DNA from: Sphingomonas citricola
Lineage (GTDB): Bacteria; Pseudomonadota; Alphaproteobacteria; Sphingomonadales; Sphingomonadaceae
NCBI RefSeq assembly: GCF_019429535.1
Contig: NZ_JAHXZM010000003.1
Coordinates: 372,001 to 436,000 of the forward strand
Reading direction: 5' to 3'
Length of the DNA: 64,000 nucleotides
The notes below the pieces were generated by a model. The model did no database searches. It had not been told where the DNA came from and saw only the letters and a list, made by a program, of their open reading frames with translations. Below are positions 1-8,782 of this stretch, one piece after another. The position numbers and the translations under genes are program-made. The stretch's first letter is position 1; every line of letters starts with the position of its first letter.

Positions 1-1
1 C

Positions 2-1075
2 ACGCTTGCCTTGTCTGCGACGGTGTGGCGCGCACCCGACCGCACCCCGGTGATCACCGCGGCGGCGGCGCTGCCCGACCGCTCCGCGATCCTGTCGACG
101 ATCAATGCGCGCGACATCACCGAGCGGGTCCGCGTCGAGCGGTATCGATTGAGCCTCGTCGTGCTGACCGCGCTCGCGATCTCGATCGCGTTGTCGTTGT
201 TTCTAGCGCGGACGATCGTCGGGCCGCTGCGTCGTCTCGCACGCGCCGCGGTGCGCGTACGGCTGGGGCGCGCGCGCGAAGTCGTTGTCCCGCGTCTGCC
301 CGACCGCCGCGACGAGATCGGCATGCTCGCGCGCGCACTCTCCGACATGAGCCTCGCGTTGCGGGCGCGGATCGACGCGACCGAGGCGTTCGCCGCCGAC
401 GTGACCCACGAGCTTAAGAACCCCCTCGCCTCGCTGCGCAGCGCGGTCGACGTGCTCGCACGCGTCGATGATCGCGAGGCGCAGGCGCGACTGCTGACCA
501 TCGTCGCCGACGACGTCCACCGGCTCGACCGGCTGATCAGCGATATCTCGGATGCGTCACGGCTCGACGCGCAGTTGAGCCGCGCCAAGTTCGAGCGGAT
601 CGACCTCGTCGCGATGATCGAGGGGCTGCTGGCGCAGCGTGCGCAGCGCGGATCGACGCGCGGCATTCGACTGCACCTCGATCTGCTGCCCGACGCGCAT
701 GCGCCGGTCATGGCGGAGGGGATGCGGCTGGAGCGGGTGTTCGACAATCTCCTCGACAACGCGCTCTCCTTCTCGCCCGACGGCGGCGTCGTCTCCATCG
801 CGTTGCGCCGCGTCGACGGCGACGTCGAGGTCCGAGTCGAGGACGAGGGACCGGGCGTCCCCGAGGAGGCGCGAGAGGCGATCTTCCGCCGCTTTCACTC
901 GGTCCGCCCAAGCGAGGAAGCGTTCGGCAGGCATTCGGGGCTGGGCTTGGCGATCGCGCGGACCATCGTCGAGGCGCATCAGGGGAGCATTGCGGTCGAG
1001 AGCCGCGAGGATCGTCTGAGCGGGGCGCGCTTCGTCGTGCGCCTGCCGGTGGCCGAGGACGAGGAGCCCTCGTGA
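2..1075 (+). CDS. chvG: Sensor histidine kinase ChvG (3' part; 5' end outside window)
   Basis: The frame is open from the window edge, so the N-terminus and most of the periplasmic sensor are missing. What remains is a transmembrane helix (about nt 150-210), a HAMP region ending near nt 370, a HisKA H-box (THELKNPLASL, His codon at 407-409), an N-box (DNLLDNAL), and G boxes (EDEGPGVP and GLGLAIA). ChvG is the kinase of the ChvG-ChvI envelope and acid stress pair of alphaproteobacteria. The name rests on the domain layout and on the hprK gene that follows with a 4-base GTGA overlap, which is the usual alphaproteobacterial order. chvI is presumably upstream of the window. Confidence 0.88.
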   Translation, partial: TLALSATVWRAPDRTPVITAAAALPDRSAILSTINARDITERVRVERYRLSLVVLTALAISIALSLFLARTIVGPLRRLARAAVRVRLGRAREVVVPRLPDRRDEIGMLARALSDMSLALRARIDATEAFAADVTHELKNPLASLRSAVDVLARVDDREAQARLLTIVADDVHRLDRLISDISDASRLDAQLSRAKFERIDLVAMIEGLLAQRAQRGSTRGIRLHLDLLPDAHAPVMAEGMRLERVFDNLLDNALSFSPDGGVVSIALRRVDGDVEVRVEDEGPGVPEEAREAIFRRFHSVRPSEEAFGRHSGLGLAIARTIVEAHQGSIAVESREDRLSGARFVVRLPVAEDEEPS

Positions 1076-1512
1076 ACGACGCGGTGGCCGGCACGCGGAT
1101 GCACGCCACCACGGTGGCCATCGACGGTCGCGGCGTGATGCTGCTCGGCGCGTCGGGGGCTGGAAAATCCGACCTCGCGCTACGGCTGATCGACCGCGGC
1201 GCGGTGTTGGTCAGCGACGATTATACCGATCTCCGTCGCGTCGGCGACACGCTGGTTGCCTCGCCGCCCGCGACCATCGCGGGAAAGATCGAGATCAGGG
1301 GGCTCGGCATCGTTGAACGGGCATTTGCGCCCTCCACCGCGATCGAATTGGTGATATGCCTGGGCGATGAGATCGAACGCATGCCCGAGCCACGCTGGCG
1401 CACGATCGCGGGGGTGGGCGTGCGAGAAATGGTGATCGATCCGCGGCCCGCCTCCGCTCCGATCAAGGTCGAATATGCGCTCCGCGTCCCGCCTGCCGAG
1501 CGGGTGGCGTGA
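1072..1512 (+). CDS. hprK: HPr kinase/phosphorylase, short alphaproteobacterial form
   Basis: The 146-residue protein consists of the C-terminal catalytic domain only; the N-terminal domain of the Firmicutes enzyme is absent, as is usual in alphaproteobacteria. The P-loop GASGAGKS is at residues 26-33, SDDYTDL follows at 48-54, and the signature IEIRGLGIVE comes next. The family phosphorylates a serine of HPr with ATP and removes it with phosphate. Start is GTG, overlapping the chvG stop by 4 bases, and rapZ overlaps its end the same way, so translation is probably coupled. The HPr target is encoded three genes downstream. Confidence 0.95.
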   Translation: MNDAVAGTRMHATTVAIDGRGVMLLGASGAGKSDLALRLIDRGAVLVSDDYTDLRRVGDTLVASPPATIAGKIEIRGLGIVERAFAPSTAIELVICLGDEIERMPEPRWRTIAGVGVREMVIDPRPASAPIKVEYALRVPPAERVA

Positions 1513-2414
1513 CGATGCAGGTGCTGCTGGTCGTCGGCATGTCGGGCGCGGGCAAGTCAACCGTGCTCAGAACGCTCGAGGACATTGGGTGGGAGACGGT
1601 CGACAATCTGCCGATCACGCTGCTGATGCGCTTTCTGCACGGGACGCAGCGCGAGGCGGGTGCGAGCAACCGTCCGCTCGCGCTCGGCTTCGGCGCGCGG
1701 ACGCGTGACTTCGATCCCGACGCGTTCATCACGCAGGTTGCGGCGCTGCGCGAACGCGCCGACCTCGACATCGGACTGCTGTTCCTCGATTGCTCAAGCG
1801 ACGAACTCGCGCGGCGATACGCCGAGACCCGCAGGCGCCATCCGATGGCGGAGGATCGCCCGGTACGCGACGGCATCATCGCCGAGCGCGGTCTGCTCGC
1901 GCCGCTCAGGCGGTGGGCCAATCGGCTGATCGATACGACCGACCTGAAGGCGAACGCGCTGGCGCATCAGGTCCGCACGCTGTTCGGGCGCCACGTCGAG
2001 GCGGGCACGACGCTGACGATCGAGTCGTTCGGCTTCTCGCGCGGGGTACCGCCCGAGGCCGACCTGATGTTCGACATGCGGTTCCTGCGCAATCCGCATT
2101 GGGAGCCGGCGTTGCGGCCGAGGACGGGACGCGATCCCGCAGTCGCCGCCTATATCGCCGACGATCCGGCCTACGAAGAGGCTGTTTCGCGGATCGAGGA
2201 CCTGCTGCTGCTGCTGCTGCCGCGATACCGGGCGGAGGGAAAGCCCTATGTTACGGTCGCGTTCGGGTGTACCGGGGGGAAACATCGATCGGTGCACGTG
2301 ACGGAACGAGTGGCGGCACGGTTGCGAAACGCGGGGTTTTCGCCCACCGTTCTGCATCGCGATTTGGCGGCGGCGCCGCAGGACACGCTTGAGGGGCGAC
2401 CGCAGGGTCAATGA
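1509..2414 (+). CDS. rapZ: RapZ/YvcJ-family nucleotide-binding protein
   Basis: 301 residues from a GTG that overlaps the hprK stop; an ATG two codons later (1515) is an alternative start. Walker A GMSGAGKST is at residues 10-18. The C-terminal half carries VAFGCTGGKHRSVHV, diagnostic of this family. In enterobacteria RapZ is an RNase adaptor controlling glmS through small RNAs; in other lineages the family binds nucleotides and its role is less clear. Its place between hprK and an EIIA gene points to a role in PTS-linked regulation. A run of CTG codons near nt 2203 encodes a poly-leucine stretch. Confidence 0.93.
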   Translation: MTMQVLLVVGMSGAGKSTVLRTLEDIGWETVDNLPITLLMRFLHGTQREAGASNRPLALGFGARTRDFDPDAFITQVAALRERADLDIGLLFLDCSSDELARRYAETRRRHPMAEDRPVRDGIIAERGLLAPLRRWANRLIDTTDLKANALAHQVRTLFGRHVEAGTTLTIESFGFSRGVPPEADLMFDMRFLRNPHWEPALRPRTGRDPAVAAYIADDPAYEEAVSRIEDLLLLLLPRYRAEGKPYVTVAFGCTGGKHRSVHVTERVAARLRNAGFSPTVLHRDLAAAPQDTLEGRPQGQ

Positions 2415-2839
2415 ACGGTAAGTCAATGCAGATCATCGGGCTGGTGCTCGTCACGCATGGCCGCCTGGCCGACGAATTCGTCACCGCGATGGAACATGTC
2501 GTCGGCCCGCAGAAGCAGGTACAGACCGTCGCGATCGGACCTGACGACGACATGGAGGTTCGCCGCGCCGACATCGCGCAGGCGATCGCCGACGTCGACG
2601 GCGGGCGCGGCGTGATTGTGCTGACCGATCTGTTCGGCGGCACGCCGTCCAATCTCGCGATCTCGCTGATGGAGCGCGGGCGGATCGAGGTCATCGCCGG
2701 CATCAACCTACCGATGCTGATCCGGCTCGAATCGGCGCGCAAGTCGATGTCGGTCGTGGCGGCGGTCGCCGCGGCGCGGGAGGCAGGGCGCAAATATATT
2801 TCGGTTGCGTCCGAAGTGCTCGGCGAGGCGGCGGCGTGA
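2411..2839 (+). CDS. PTS EIIA component, mannose/fructose family
   Basis: 142 residues, starting at an ATG in an ATGA overlap with rapZ; Met6 is an alternative start. LVTHG carries the phosphoacceptor histidine (His16), and LTDLFGGTPSNLA is typical of the EIIA-Man fold. No EIIB, EIIC or EIID permease gene is nearby. This EIIA therefore probably works as a regulator in a phosphate chain with the HPr encoded next, as described for alphaproteobacterial PTS systems, and not in sugar uptake. Enzyme I is not in the window. Confidence 0.93.
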   Translation: MNGKSMQIIGLVLVTHGRLADEFVTAMEHVVGPQKQVQTVAIGPDDDMEVRRADIAQAIADVDGGRGVIVLTDLFGGTPSNLAISLMERGRIEVIAGINLPMLIRLESARKSMSVVAAVAAAREAGRKYISVASEVLGEAAA

Positions 2840-3105
2840 GCGCGTCGCGTACCGTCGAGATCACCAACCGCCGCGGGCTGCACGCGCGTGCCAGCGCCAA
2901 GTTCGTGACGCTGGCCGCCGGCCAGCCGATCGCGGTCGAGGTGACGCGCGGCGGGTCGAGCGTCACCGGCACGTCGATCATGGGGTTGATGATGCTCGGT
3001 GCGGCGAAGGGCGATACGATCACGATTAGCGCCGAGGGCGAGCACGCCGAAGCGGTCGTCGCGACGATGTGTGCGCTGGTCGAGGACAAGTTCGGCGAGG
3101 AGTGA
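2836..3105 (+). CDS. Phosphocarrier protein HPr
   Basis: 89 residues from a GTG that overlaps the EIIA stop by 4 bases. RRGLHARA contains the His16 that accepts phosphate from Enzyme I. Ser47, just before IMGLMML, matches the regulatory serine phosphorylated by HPr kinase. Both sites being present, with hprK in the same operon, suggests HPr integrates PTS phosphate flow and HprK signalling. It is the last gene of the tightly overlapped chvG-hprK-rapZ-EIIA-HPr run. Confidence 0.95.
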   Translation: MSASRTVEITNRRGLHARASAKFVTLAAGQPIAVEVTRGGSSVTGTSIMGLMMLGAAKGDTITISAEGEHAEAVVATMCALVEDKFGEE

Positions 3106-3127
3106 TCCCGCCGATCAGCGACATCCG

Positions 3128-3925
3128 ATGCCACGCCAGATCACCGCTTATTCCAACCCGCTGATCAAGCAGGTCCGCGACCTGCGCGACAAGCGCCATC
3201 GCCGCGAACAGGGCATGTTCCTGGCCGAAGGGCTGCGTATCCTGACCGAGGCGCGGGAGACGGGACGCGTGCCGCGCTACCTGTTCTTCGCCGCCGCCTC
3301 CGCCGCACATCCGCTGGTGGTCGCGTTGATCGACGCGGTCGAGGCGTCGGGCGGCGACGCGATCGAGACGACGCCCGATATCCTGTCCAAGCTGTCGGGC
3401 AAGGATAATCCGCAAGCGGTGGTCGGCGTGTTCGCCGCGTTCGAGACGCCGCTCTCTGCGCTCGACCGGACGACCGCGCCGATCTGGCTGGTCGCCGAGC
3501 GACTGCGCGATCCGGGCAACCTCGGCACGATCCTGCGCACCGGCGACGCAGTCGGTGCGGGCGGGTTGATCCTGATCGGCGAGTGCGTCGATCCCTTCTC
3601 GGTTGAGGCGGTGCGCGCCAGCATGGGGGCGCTGTTCACCGTACCGATCGTGCGGACCGACTGGGCGCCGTTCCTGGCGTGGCTGCGCGGCGGCCCCGGG
3701 CAGCTCGTCGGGCTCAGTCTTCAGACCGAGCACGATTATCGCAGCGCCGAATATGCCGCGCCGACGTTCCTGCTGACGGGCAACGAGGCGCAGGGGCTGC
3801 CCGAGGAGTTCGAGGCGGCGTGCGATCTGCTGGTCAAGCTGCCGATGCTGGGCAAGGCCGACAGTCTGAACGCGGCGGTGGCGACCGCGGTGATGGCCTA
3901 TGAGGTGCTCGCCCGGCATCGCTGA
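3128..3925 (+). CDS. TrmH/SpoU-family RNA 2'-O-methyltransferase
   Basis: The start at 3128 (MPRQITAYSNPLIKQVRDLR) matches the N-terminal substrate-binding domain of the family; the frame extends further upstream into HPr but that part is not coding. The SPOUT motifs are LRDPGNLGTILRTGDAVG, LTGNEAQGLP and KADSLNAAVA, which form the knotted SAM-binding site. It probably methylates a ribose in rRNA or tRNA; the exact target cannot be told from sequence. It starts 22 bases after the HPr stop and may be read from the same transcript. Confidence 0.9.
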   Translation: MPRQITAYSNPLIKQVRDLRDKRHRREQGMFLAEGLRILTEARETGRVPRYLFFAAASAAHPLVVALIDAVEASGGDAIETTPDILSKLSGKDNPQAVVGVFAAFETPLSALDRTTAPIWLVAERLRDPGNLGTILRTGDAVGAGGLILIGECVDPFSVEAVRASMGALFTVPIVRTDWAPFLAWLRGGPGQLVGLSLQTEHDYRSAEYAAPTFLLTGNEAQGLPEEFEAACDLLVKLPMLGKADSLNAAVATAVMAYEVLARHR

Positions 3926-3963
3926 GGCGGCAACGAAGCGCTTGGCCGCGGGTTGTGTGCGCC

Positions 3964-4887
3964 GTGACCACCGGCTTTCCGACCTTCCTCCGCCTGCCCG
4001 CCGCCACGCTCGATGCCCTGCCCCCGACGCCGATCGTGGTCATGGGTGCGGCGGAGGCGACGCCGTACGATCCGGCCAGACGCAGCCATTCGGCCGATGC
4101 GCCCGGCGCGATCCGTGCCGCGTCGCAGCAGTTCGCCGGGCAGGTATCGCAGCATGATTTCGATCTCGACGCGACGTTGCTGGCGAAGGGTGAGAAGCCC
4201 GTGACGATCGCGGTCGACGTCGGCGACGTCGTGACCCGGTTGCAGGATGCGGGCGGCAATCGCCATCGCATTGCCGCGGCGGTCGAGGACGTGCTCGCGG
4301 CGGGCGCGTTGCCGGTCGTGCTGGGTGGTGACGATTCGGTGCCGATCCCGGTGCTCGCCGGCTATGACGGTTTCGGCCCGGTCACCGTCGTGCAGATCGA
4401 CGCGCACGTCGACTGGGGCGGGACGATCCAGGACGAGGACAACGGCTATGGCTCGCCGATGCGGCGCGTCGCCGAGATGCCGTGGGTCACGGGCATGCTC
4501 CAGGTCGGCATCCGCGGACTGGGCAGCGGCGAGGCGTGGCAGCACGACGATGCGCGCGCGTTCGGCGACCAGATCGTGACCGCGCGCGAGTGGCACCGGC
4601 GTGGGGCCGATGCCGTCCTCGACGAACGGCCCCGGGGCGAGCGCTACGTCGTGTCGATCGACTGCGACGGGATCGATCCCGCCGCATTCCCGGCGGTCGC
4701 GATGCCGACGCCGGGCGGCCTGACCTACGAAGATTGCCTCGACCTGCTCCATGGCCTTGCGGCGCGTGGGCAGATCGTCGGGCTGATCCTCGCCGAGTAC
4801 GTACCGAGCCGCGACGACCCGCAGCGGCTGTGCGCGCAGGTCGCGGCACGGCTGGTGACGGTCGCGATCGGGCTGATGCGACGCTGA
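3964..4887 (+). CDS. Arginase/agmatinase-family ureohydrolase-like protein with altered metal motif
   Basis: About 307 residues. GTG at 3964 is preferred over a TTG at 3955; neither has a strong ribosome binding site. The arginase-fold motifs are VLGGDDSVPIP (121-125 core), QIDAHVDW (Asp146, His148, Asp150) and SIDCDGIDPAAFP (Asp233, Asp235, Asp238). The first motif is normally GGDHS and its histidine is a manganese ligand; here it is aspartate (Asp124). LAEYVPS replaces the usual E-x-N-P motif. Family members hydrolyse guanidino compounds such as agmatine or arginine. With the changed ligand the substrate and even activity are uncertain. It ends 4 bases from convergent rmuC. Confidence 0.82.
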   Translation: MTTGFPTFLRLPAATLDALPPTPIVVMGAAEATPYDPARRSHSADAPGAIRAASQQFAGQVSQHDFDLDATLLAKGEKPVTIAVDVGDVVTRLQDAGGNRHRIAAAVEDVLAAGALPVVLGGDDSVPIPVLAGYDGFGPVTVVQIDAHVDWGGTIQDEDNGYGSPMRRVAEMPWVTGMLQVGIRGLGSGEAWQHDDARAFGDQIVTAREWHRRGADAVLDERPRGERYVVSIDCDGIDPAAFPAVAMPTPGGLTYEDCLDLLHGLAARGQIVGLILAEYVPSRDDPQRLCAQVAARLVTVAIGLMRR

Positions 4888-4891
4888 AGCC

Positions 4892-6310
4892 TTATTCCGC
4901 CGCCGCGTCGTAGCTGAGCTTGGTCAGCGGACGCACCGCCTGCTCACCGACGGGCAGCGACTCGATCGATTTGGTGCCGGTGTCGATGTTGAGCGCCTCG
5001 AAGCGGCGCGCGCTGGTCAGCACCTGGCTTTCCAGGCTGCCGACGAAGGAATTGTACGCACCCATCGCGGTGTCGAGGTTCTTGCCGAGCTTGGCGACGT
5101 GCCCGCCCATGACGGCGAGCCGACTGTAGAGTTCCTTGCCGAGCGTCGCGATCTCCTGCGCCTGCGCCGCCAGCTTCTCCTGCCGCCACACCGCCGAGAC
5201 GGTACGCGCGATCGCGATCAGGTTGGTCGGCGTCGCGAGCAGCACGCGGCGGTCGAACGCGTCGTCCCACAGCTTGGGGTCATGTTCGAGCGCGGCACCG
5301 AGGAAGTGCTCGCCCGGCACGAACATGATGACGTAATCGGGCGCGTCGTCGAACTGCGTCCAATAGGCCTTGGCACCGAGCGCGTTGACATGGTTGCGCA
5401 TCGACAGCGCGTGTGCGGCGAGGCCAAGCTGACGCTCGTTCTCGTCCACCGCGCCGAACGCGTCCTGATAAGCGTTCAGCGACACCTTCGCATCGATGAT
5501 CAGCGACTTGCCGCCCGGAATACGCACGATCGCGTCGGGGCGCAGCCGCGCACCGTCGTCAAGCGCGACGCTGACCTCCATCTGGAAATCGGTGTGCTCG
5601 GCGAGACCGCACGATTCGAGTACGTTGCGCAGTTGCTGCTCGCCCCAGCGGCCGCGTGCCTTGGGCGCGTTGCGCAGCGAGTTGACGAGCTTGGCCGCCT
5701 CGCTCGACACGCGCTCCTGCCCGGTACGCATCGCCTCGATCTGACCGTGGAGCTGGCCGAACGCGTCGCGACGCTCGGCCTCGATCCGCTGGACGCCTTC
5801 CTCGTAGCGCAGCAGCCGATCGTTGACGGGTTGCAGCAGCGCCTTGATCCCCTGCCCCGTCGCTTCCTCACTCTGGCGCAGACGCGCCTCGGCACGGTCT
5901 AGGAACTGTTTCTGCGCGTCGCCGAGCGCGGATTGCGCGACTTCCTTGAAGCGCAGGCTCATCTCGTCGGCGGCGTGGCGCAGGTCAGCGATCCGCTGCT
6001 CGGCGGCGCGGCCTTCCGCTTCGAGCCGCGAGACGTGGAGGCGGGCATGCTCGCGTTCGTCGCGCGCCTGCGCGAGATCGAGGCGTAGTTGTTCGGCAGC
6101 GCGGGCGCGTTCCTCGGCCCCGGCCAGATCGGCGATGGCGCGGCGGAACTGCTCGGCCTGCGCGTCGCGTTCGGCACGCGCGGCGTCGCGCTCGGTGCGG
6201 ATCGTGTCGCGCTCGGCGGCGACGGCAGTCGCGGCCTGACGCGCGAGGAACCAGCCGAGTGCCGCGCCGACGACGAGCGCGATAAGGGCAATCAGCAATG
6301 TCTCGGCCAT
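4892..6310 (-). CDS. rmuC: DNA recombination protein RmuC
   Basis: 472 residues from ATG at 6310, chosen because it gives the expected N-terminal membrane helix (MAETLLIALIALVVGAALGW) and has GGAG ten bases upstream. Layout: a membrane anchor, a long alanine/arginine/glutamate-rich coiled coil (about 30-190), then the RmuC domain with RGRWGEQQL and DAKVSLNAY and a conserved C-terminal region. RmuC is a predicted nuclease-like protein that limits recombination between inverted repeats; its biochemical activity is not established. The frame continues upstream of 6310 but that part is arginine-rich shadow. Confidence 0.93.
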   Translation of the reverse strand: MAETLLIALIALVVGAALGWFLARQAATAVAAERDTIRTERDAARAERDAQAEQFRRAIADLAGAEERARAAEQLRLDLAQARDEREHARLHVSRLEAEGRAAEQRIADLRHAADEMSLRFKEVAQSALGDAQKQFLDRAEARLRQSEEATGQGIKALLQPVNDRLLRYEEGVQRIEAERRDAFGQLHGQIEAMRTGQERVSSEAAKLVNSLRNAPKARGRWGEQQLRNVLESCGLAEHTDFQMEVSVALDDGARLRPDAIVRIPGGKSLIIDAKVSLNAYQDAFGAVDENERQLGLAAHALSMRNHVNALGAKAYWTQFDDAPDYVIMFVPGEHFLGAALEHDPKLWDDAFDRRVLLATPTNLIAIARTVSAVWRQEKLAAQAQEIATLGKELYSRLAVMGGHVAKLGKNLDTAMGAYNSFVGSLESQVLTSARRFEALNIDTGTKSIESLPVGEQAVRPLTKLSYDAAAE

Positions 6311-6593
6311 GCGGCGCTCCGGAAGGTCACAAAGGTCACAGCCCAACGCGGCTGCGCGCACGGGCCTGCGCGCGCGGGGGCGGCGCAGGAGGCGGAACAT
6401 AGATCGAACGATTGGTGTAGGATAGAGGGTATGTGGGTGACGAGCGCGCCGGAGAAGGGGCAAAGCGACGCCGGATCATCTGCCGCTGGCGGCCGATAAC
6501 CGACCCTACCCTCTCGCGTTGTCGGGCAAATGGGCGTCATCGCTTCGTCGAGCGCGCGCCCGTCAGCTTCATGCTCTCAAAGGCGGTGGGGGA

Positions 6594-7157
6594 TCAGCCG
6601 TTACGGCGCATCTTGTCGAGCTTCTTCATCAACATGCCGCGCTTCAATCGCGAGATATGGTCGGTGAAAAGCACCCCGTTCAGGTGATCGATCTCGTGCT
6701 GCATGCACGTCGCCATCAGCCCGTCGAACTCCTGCTCGTGCGACTGGCCATCGGTGTCGAGCCAGCGAACGTGGCAGCGCGCCGGGCGGGTCACCTCGGC
6801 ATATTGCTCGGGGATCGAGAGGCAGCCCTCGTTGTAGGTCGAGGTTTCCTCGCTGACCGAGAGCAGTTCGGGATTGATGAACGCGTGCGGGTTGCGCGTG
6901 CCGCCGGCGTCGGCGTCGGCCTCGTCCCCGGCACCCTCGTCACCCTCGTCACCCTCGGGCCGCTCCTGCAGGTCGATGACGACGATGCGCTGGAGAATGC
7001 CGACCTGGCTCGCCGCGAGGCCGATGCCGCGCGCGTCGTACATCGTGTCGAACATGTCGGCGACGATACCGCGTACCTCGTCGGTTACTTCCGCGACAGG
7101 TTCGCACACCTTGCGCAGGACGGGATCGGGTACTTCGACGATAGGGAGAATGGCCAT
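6594..7157 (-). CDS. def: Peptide deformylase with an acidic insertion
   Basis: 187 residues. The three family motifs are present: GIGLAASQVG, EGCLSIP (metal ligand Cys112) and QHEIDHLNG (His154, Glu155, His158). It removes the formyl group from nascent N-formylmethionine peptides. An Asp/Glu/Gly/Ala-rich stretch (ERPEGDEGDEGAGDEADADA) is inserted between the second strand region and the AFINPEL motif; most deformylases have a short loop there. The insertion is encoded by tandem 9-base units at 6932-6958. The gene lies 33 bases downstream of recR, likely co-transcribed; fmt, which adds the formyl group, is divergent. Confidence 0.96.
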   Translation of the reverse strand: MAILPIVEVPDPVLRKVCEPVAEVTDEVRGIVADMFDTMYDARGIGLAASQVGILQRIVVIDLQERPEGDEGDEGAGDEADADAGGTRNPHAFINPELLSVSEETSTYNEGCLSIPEQYAEVTRPARCHVRWLDTDGQSHEQEFDGLMATCMQHEIDHLNGVLFTDHISRLKRGMLMKKLDKMRRNG

Positions 7158-7190
7158 GACCGGGGCAGCTAGGTTGCCGTCATTCGGGCG

Positions 7191-7796
7191 TCAAGCGACA
7201 GGGCGCCGCGCGCGCAGCGCCTGCGCGAGCGTTCCCTCGTCGAGATAGTCGAGCTCGCCACCGACGGGCAGACCGTGCGCGAGCTGGGTCAGCCGCACCG
7301 GATAGCGCTCCAGTCGGTCGGCGACGTAATGCGCGGTCGTCTGCCCCTCGAGCGTCGCGTTCATCGCGAGCACGACCTCGTCGATCTCGCCCTTCGCAAC
7401 GCGCGCGACGAGCGGTTCGATCGCCAGATCCTCGGGCCGGACGCCTTCGAGCGCGGACAAACGCCCGCCGAGCACGTGGAAGCGACCGGGGAACAGCCGC
7501 GAGCGCTCCAGTGCCCACAGGTCGCTCACGTCCTCGACCACGCAGAGCGATCGGGGATCACGACGCGGGTCGGCGCAGATCGCGCACGGATCGCTGGTGT
7601 CGACGTTGCCGCAGGTCGAGCAGGTCGACAGCCGTTCCTCGACCGCGGTCAGCGCGGCGCGCAAGGGGACGAGCGCATTCTCGCGCTTCTTGACCAGGTG
7701 CAGCACCGCGCGCCTGGCCGAGCGGGGACCGAAGCCGGGCAGACGGGACAGCGCCTGCGTCAGCGCCTCGATCTCGGGGGATGCCATAGCCGACAT
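7191..7796 (-). CDS. recR: Recombination mediator RecR
   Basis: 201 residues; Met4 is an alternative start. N-terminal helix-hairpin-helix ([16 protein letters not shown]), a four-cysteine zinc finger ([16 protein letters not shown]), a Toprim domain starting at [13 protein letters not shown], and the typical C-terminal end [19 protein letters not shown]. RecR with RecO and RecF loads RecA on gapped single-stranded DNA. It heads a recR-def pair on the minus strand, divergent from fmt with about 70 bases between the starts. Confidence 0.96.
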   Translation of the reverse strand: MSAMASPEIEALTQALSRLPGFGPRSARRAVLHLVKKRENALVPLRAALTAVEERLSTCSTCGNVDTSDPCAICADPRRDPRSLCVVEDVSDLWALERSRLFPGRFHVLGGRLSALEGVRPEDLAIEPLVARVAKGEIDEVVLAMNATLEGQTTAHYVADRLERYPVRLTQLAHGLPVGGELDYLDEGTLAQALRARRPVA

Positions 7797-7867
7797 ATGG
7801 CGATCCGCTGCCCCTTGCGCCAGCGTGTGGGGTGACGGCGCACGCGCGATGTGGAAAAGGCGCAGCG

Positions 7868-8782
7868 ATGCGGATCGTCTTCATGGGAACCCCCGACTTC
7901 GCGGTGCCGACGCTCGACGCGCTGGTGGAAGCCGGGCACGAGATCGTCGCGGCGTACAGCCAGCCGGCGCGACCGGGCGGGCGGCGCGGGCGCGAACTGG
8001 TCGCCTCGCCGGTGCAGCGGCGCGCCGAGGCGCTCGGCATTGCGGTGCGGACGCCCGCGTCGTTGAAGGGCGCGGATGAGCAGGCGGCGTTCGCGGCGCT
8101 GAACGCGAACGTTGGCGTGGTCGCCGCCTACGGGCTGATCCTGCCGCAGACGGTGCTGGATGCGCCGCGGCACGGATGCCTGAACGTCCATGGCTCGCTT
8201 TTGCCGCGCTGGCGTGGTGCCGCGCCGATCCAGCGCGCGATCATGGCGGGCGATGCCGAGACAGGCGTCGGGATCATGCAGATGGAGGCGGGGCTCGATA
8301 CCGGGCCGGTGCGGCTGGAGGCGCGCACCCCGATCGCGCGCAAGACCGCGGGCGAGTTGACCACCGAGCTCGCGCAGATGGGCGCGCGGTTGATGGTCGA
8401 GGTGCTGGCCGACATGGACGCGCACCCGCCGGTGCCGCAGCCGGGCGATGGCGTCACCTATGCCGCGAAGATCAGCAAGGCGGAGGCGAAGATCGACTGG
8501 ACGCGGAGCGCGACCGAGATCGAGCGGATGGTACGCGGATTCAATCCGATGCCGGGCGCGTGGTTCGAGGTCGCGGGTGAGCGCGTCAAGCTGCTCGCCG
8601 CCGACGTGCTGCCCTTCACCTTTCCCGGCGGCGAGGGCGTGACGGTCGACGCGGCGCTGACGATCGGATGCGGCGACGGTGCGATCCGCCCGACCTTGGT
8701 CCAGCGCGCCGGGCGCGGCGTGACGAGCGCGCAGGAGATGCTGCGCGGGTTTCCGGTTTCGTCGGGCACCGAACTCGCGTGA
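7868..8782 (+). CDS. fmt: Methionyl-tRNA formyltransferase
   Basis: 304 residues from ATG at 7868 ([14 protein letters not shown]), with GGAAAAGG upstream; the longer GTG at 7832 adds residues not seen in the family. The formyl-tetrahydrofolate site [17 protein letters not shown] contains catalytic His108, and the C-terminal OB-like domain follows from about residue 205. It formylates initiator Met-tRNA. The stop overlaps the GTG start of truA by 4 bases, so the two are co-translated. Confidence 0.96.
   Translation: MRIVFMGTPDFAVPTLDALVEAGHEIVAAYSQPARPGGRRGRELVASPVQRRAEALGIAVRTPASLKGADEQAAFAALNANVGVVAAYGLILPQTVLDAPRHGCLNVHGSLLPRWRGAAPIQRAIMAGDAETGVGIMQMEAGLDTGPVRLEARTPIARKTAGELTTELAQMGARLMVEVLADMDAHPPVPQPGDGVTYAAKISKAEAKIDWTRSATEIERMVRGFNPMPGAWFEVAGERVKLLAADVLPFTFPGGEGVTVDAALTIGCGDGAIRPTLVQRAGRGVTSAQEMLRGFPVSSGTELA

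Noticed and set aside
2200..2222. Run of CTG triplets in rapZ as a possible phase-variable repeat
   Set aside because: Only about five units, encodes leucines in a conserved region, and a unit change keeps the frame.
6323..6339. Tandem AAGGTCACA repeat just upstream of the rmuC ribosome binding site
   Set aside because: Only two units, not symmetric, and no known regulator site matches.
6311..6593. The 283-base gap between def and rmuC as a possible hidden gene
   Set aside because: Short frames there have no family motif or ribosome binding site; it probably holds only the rmuC promoter.
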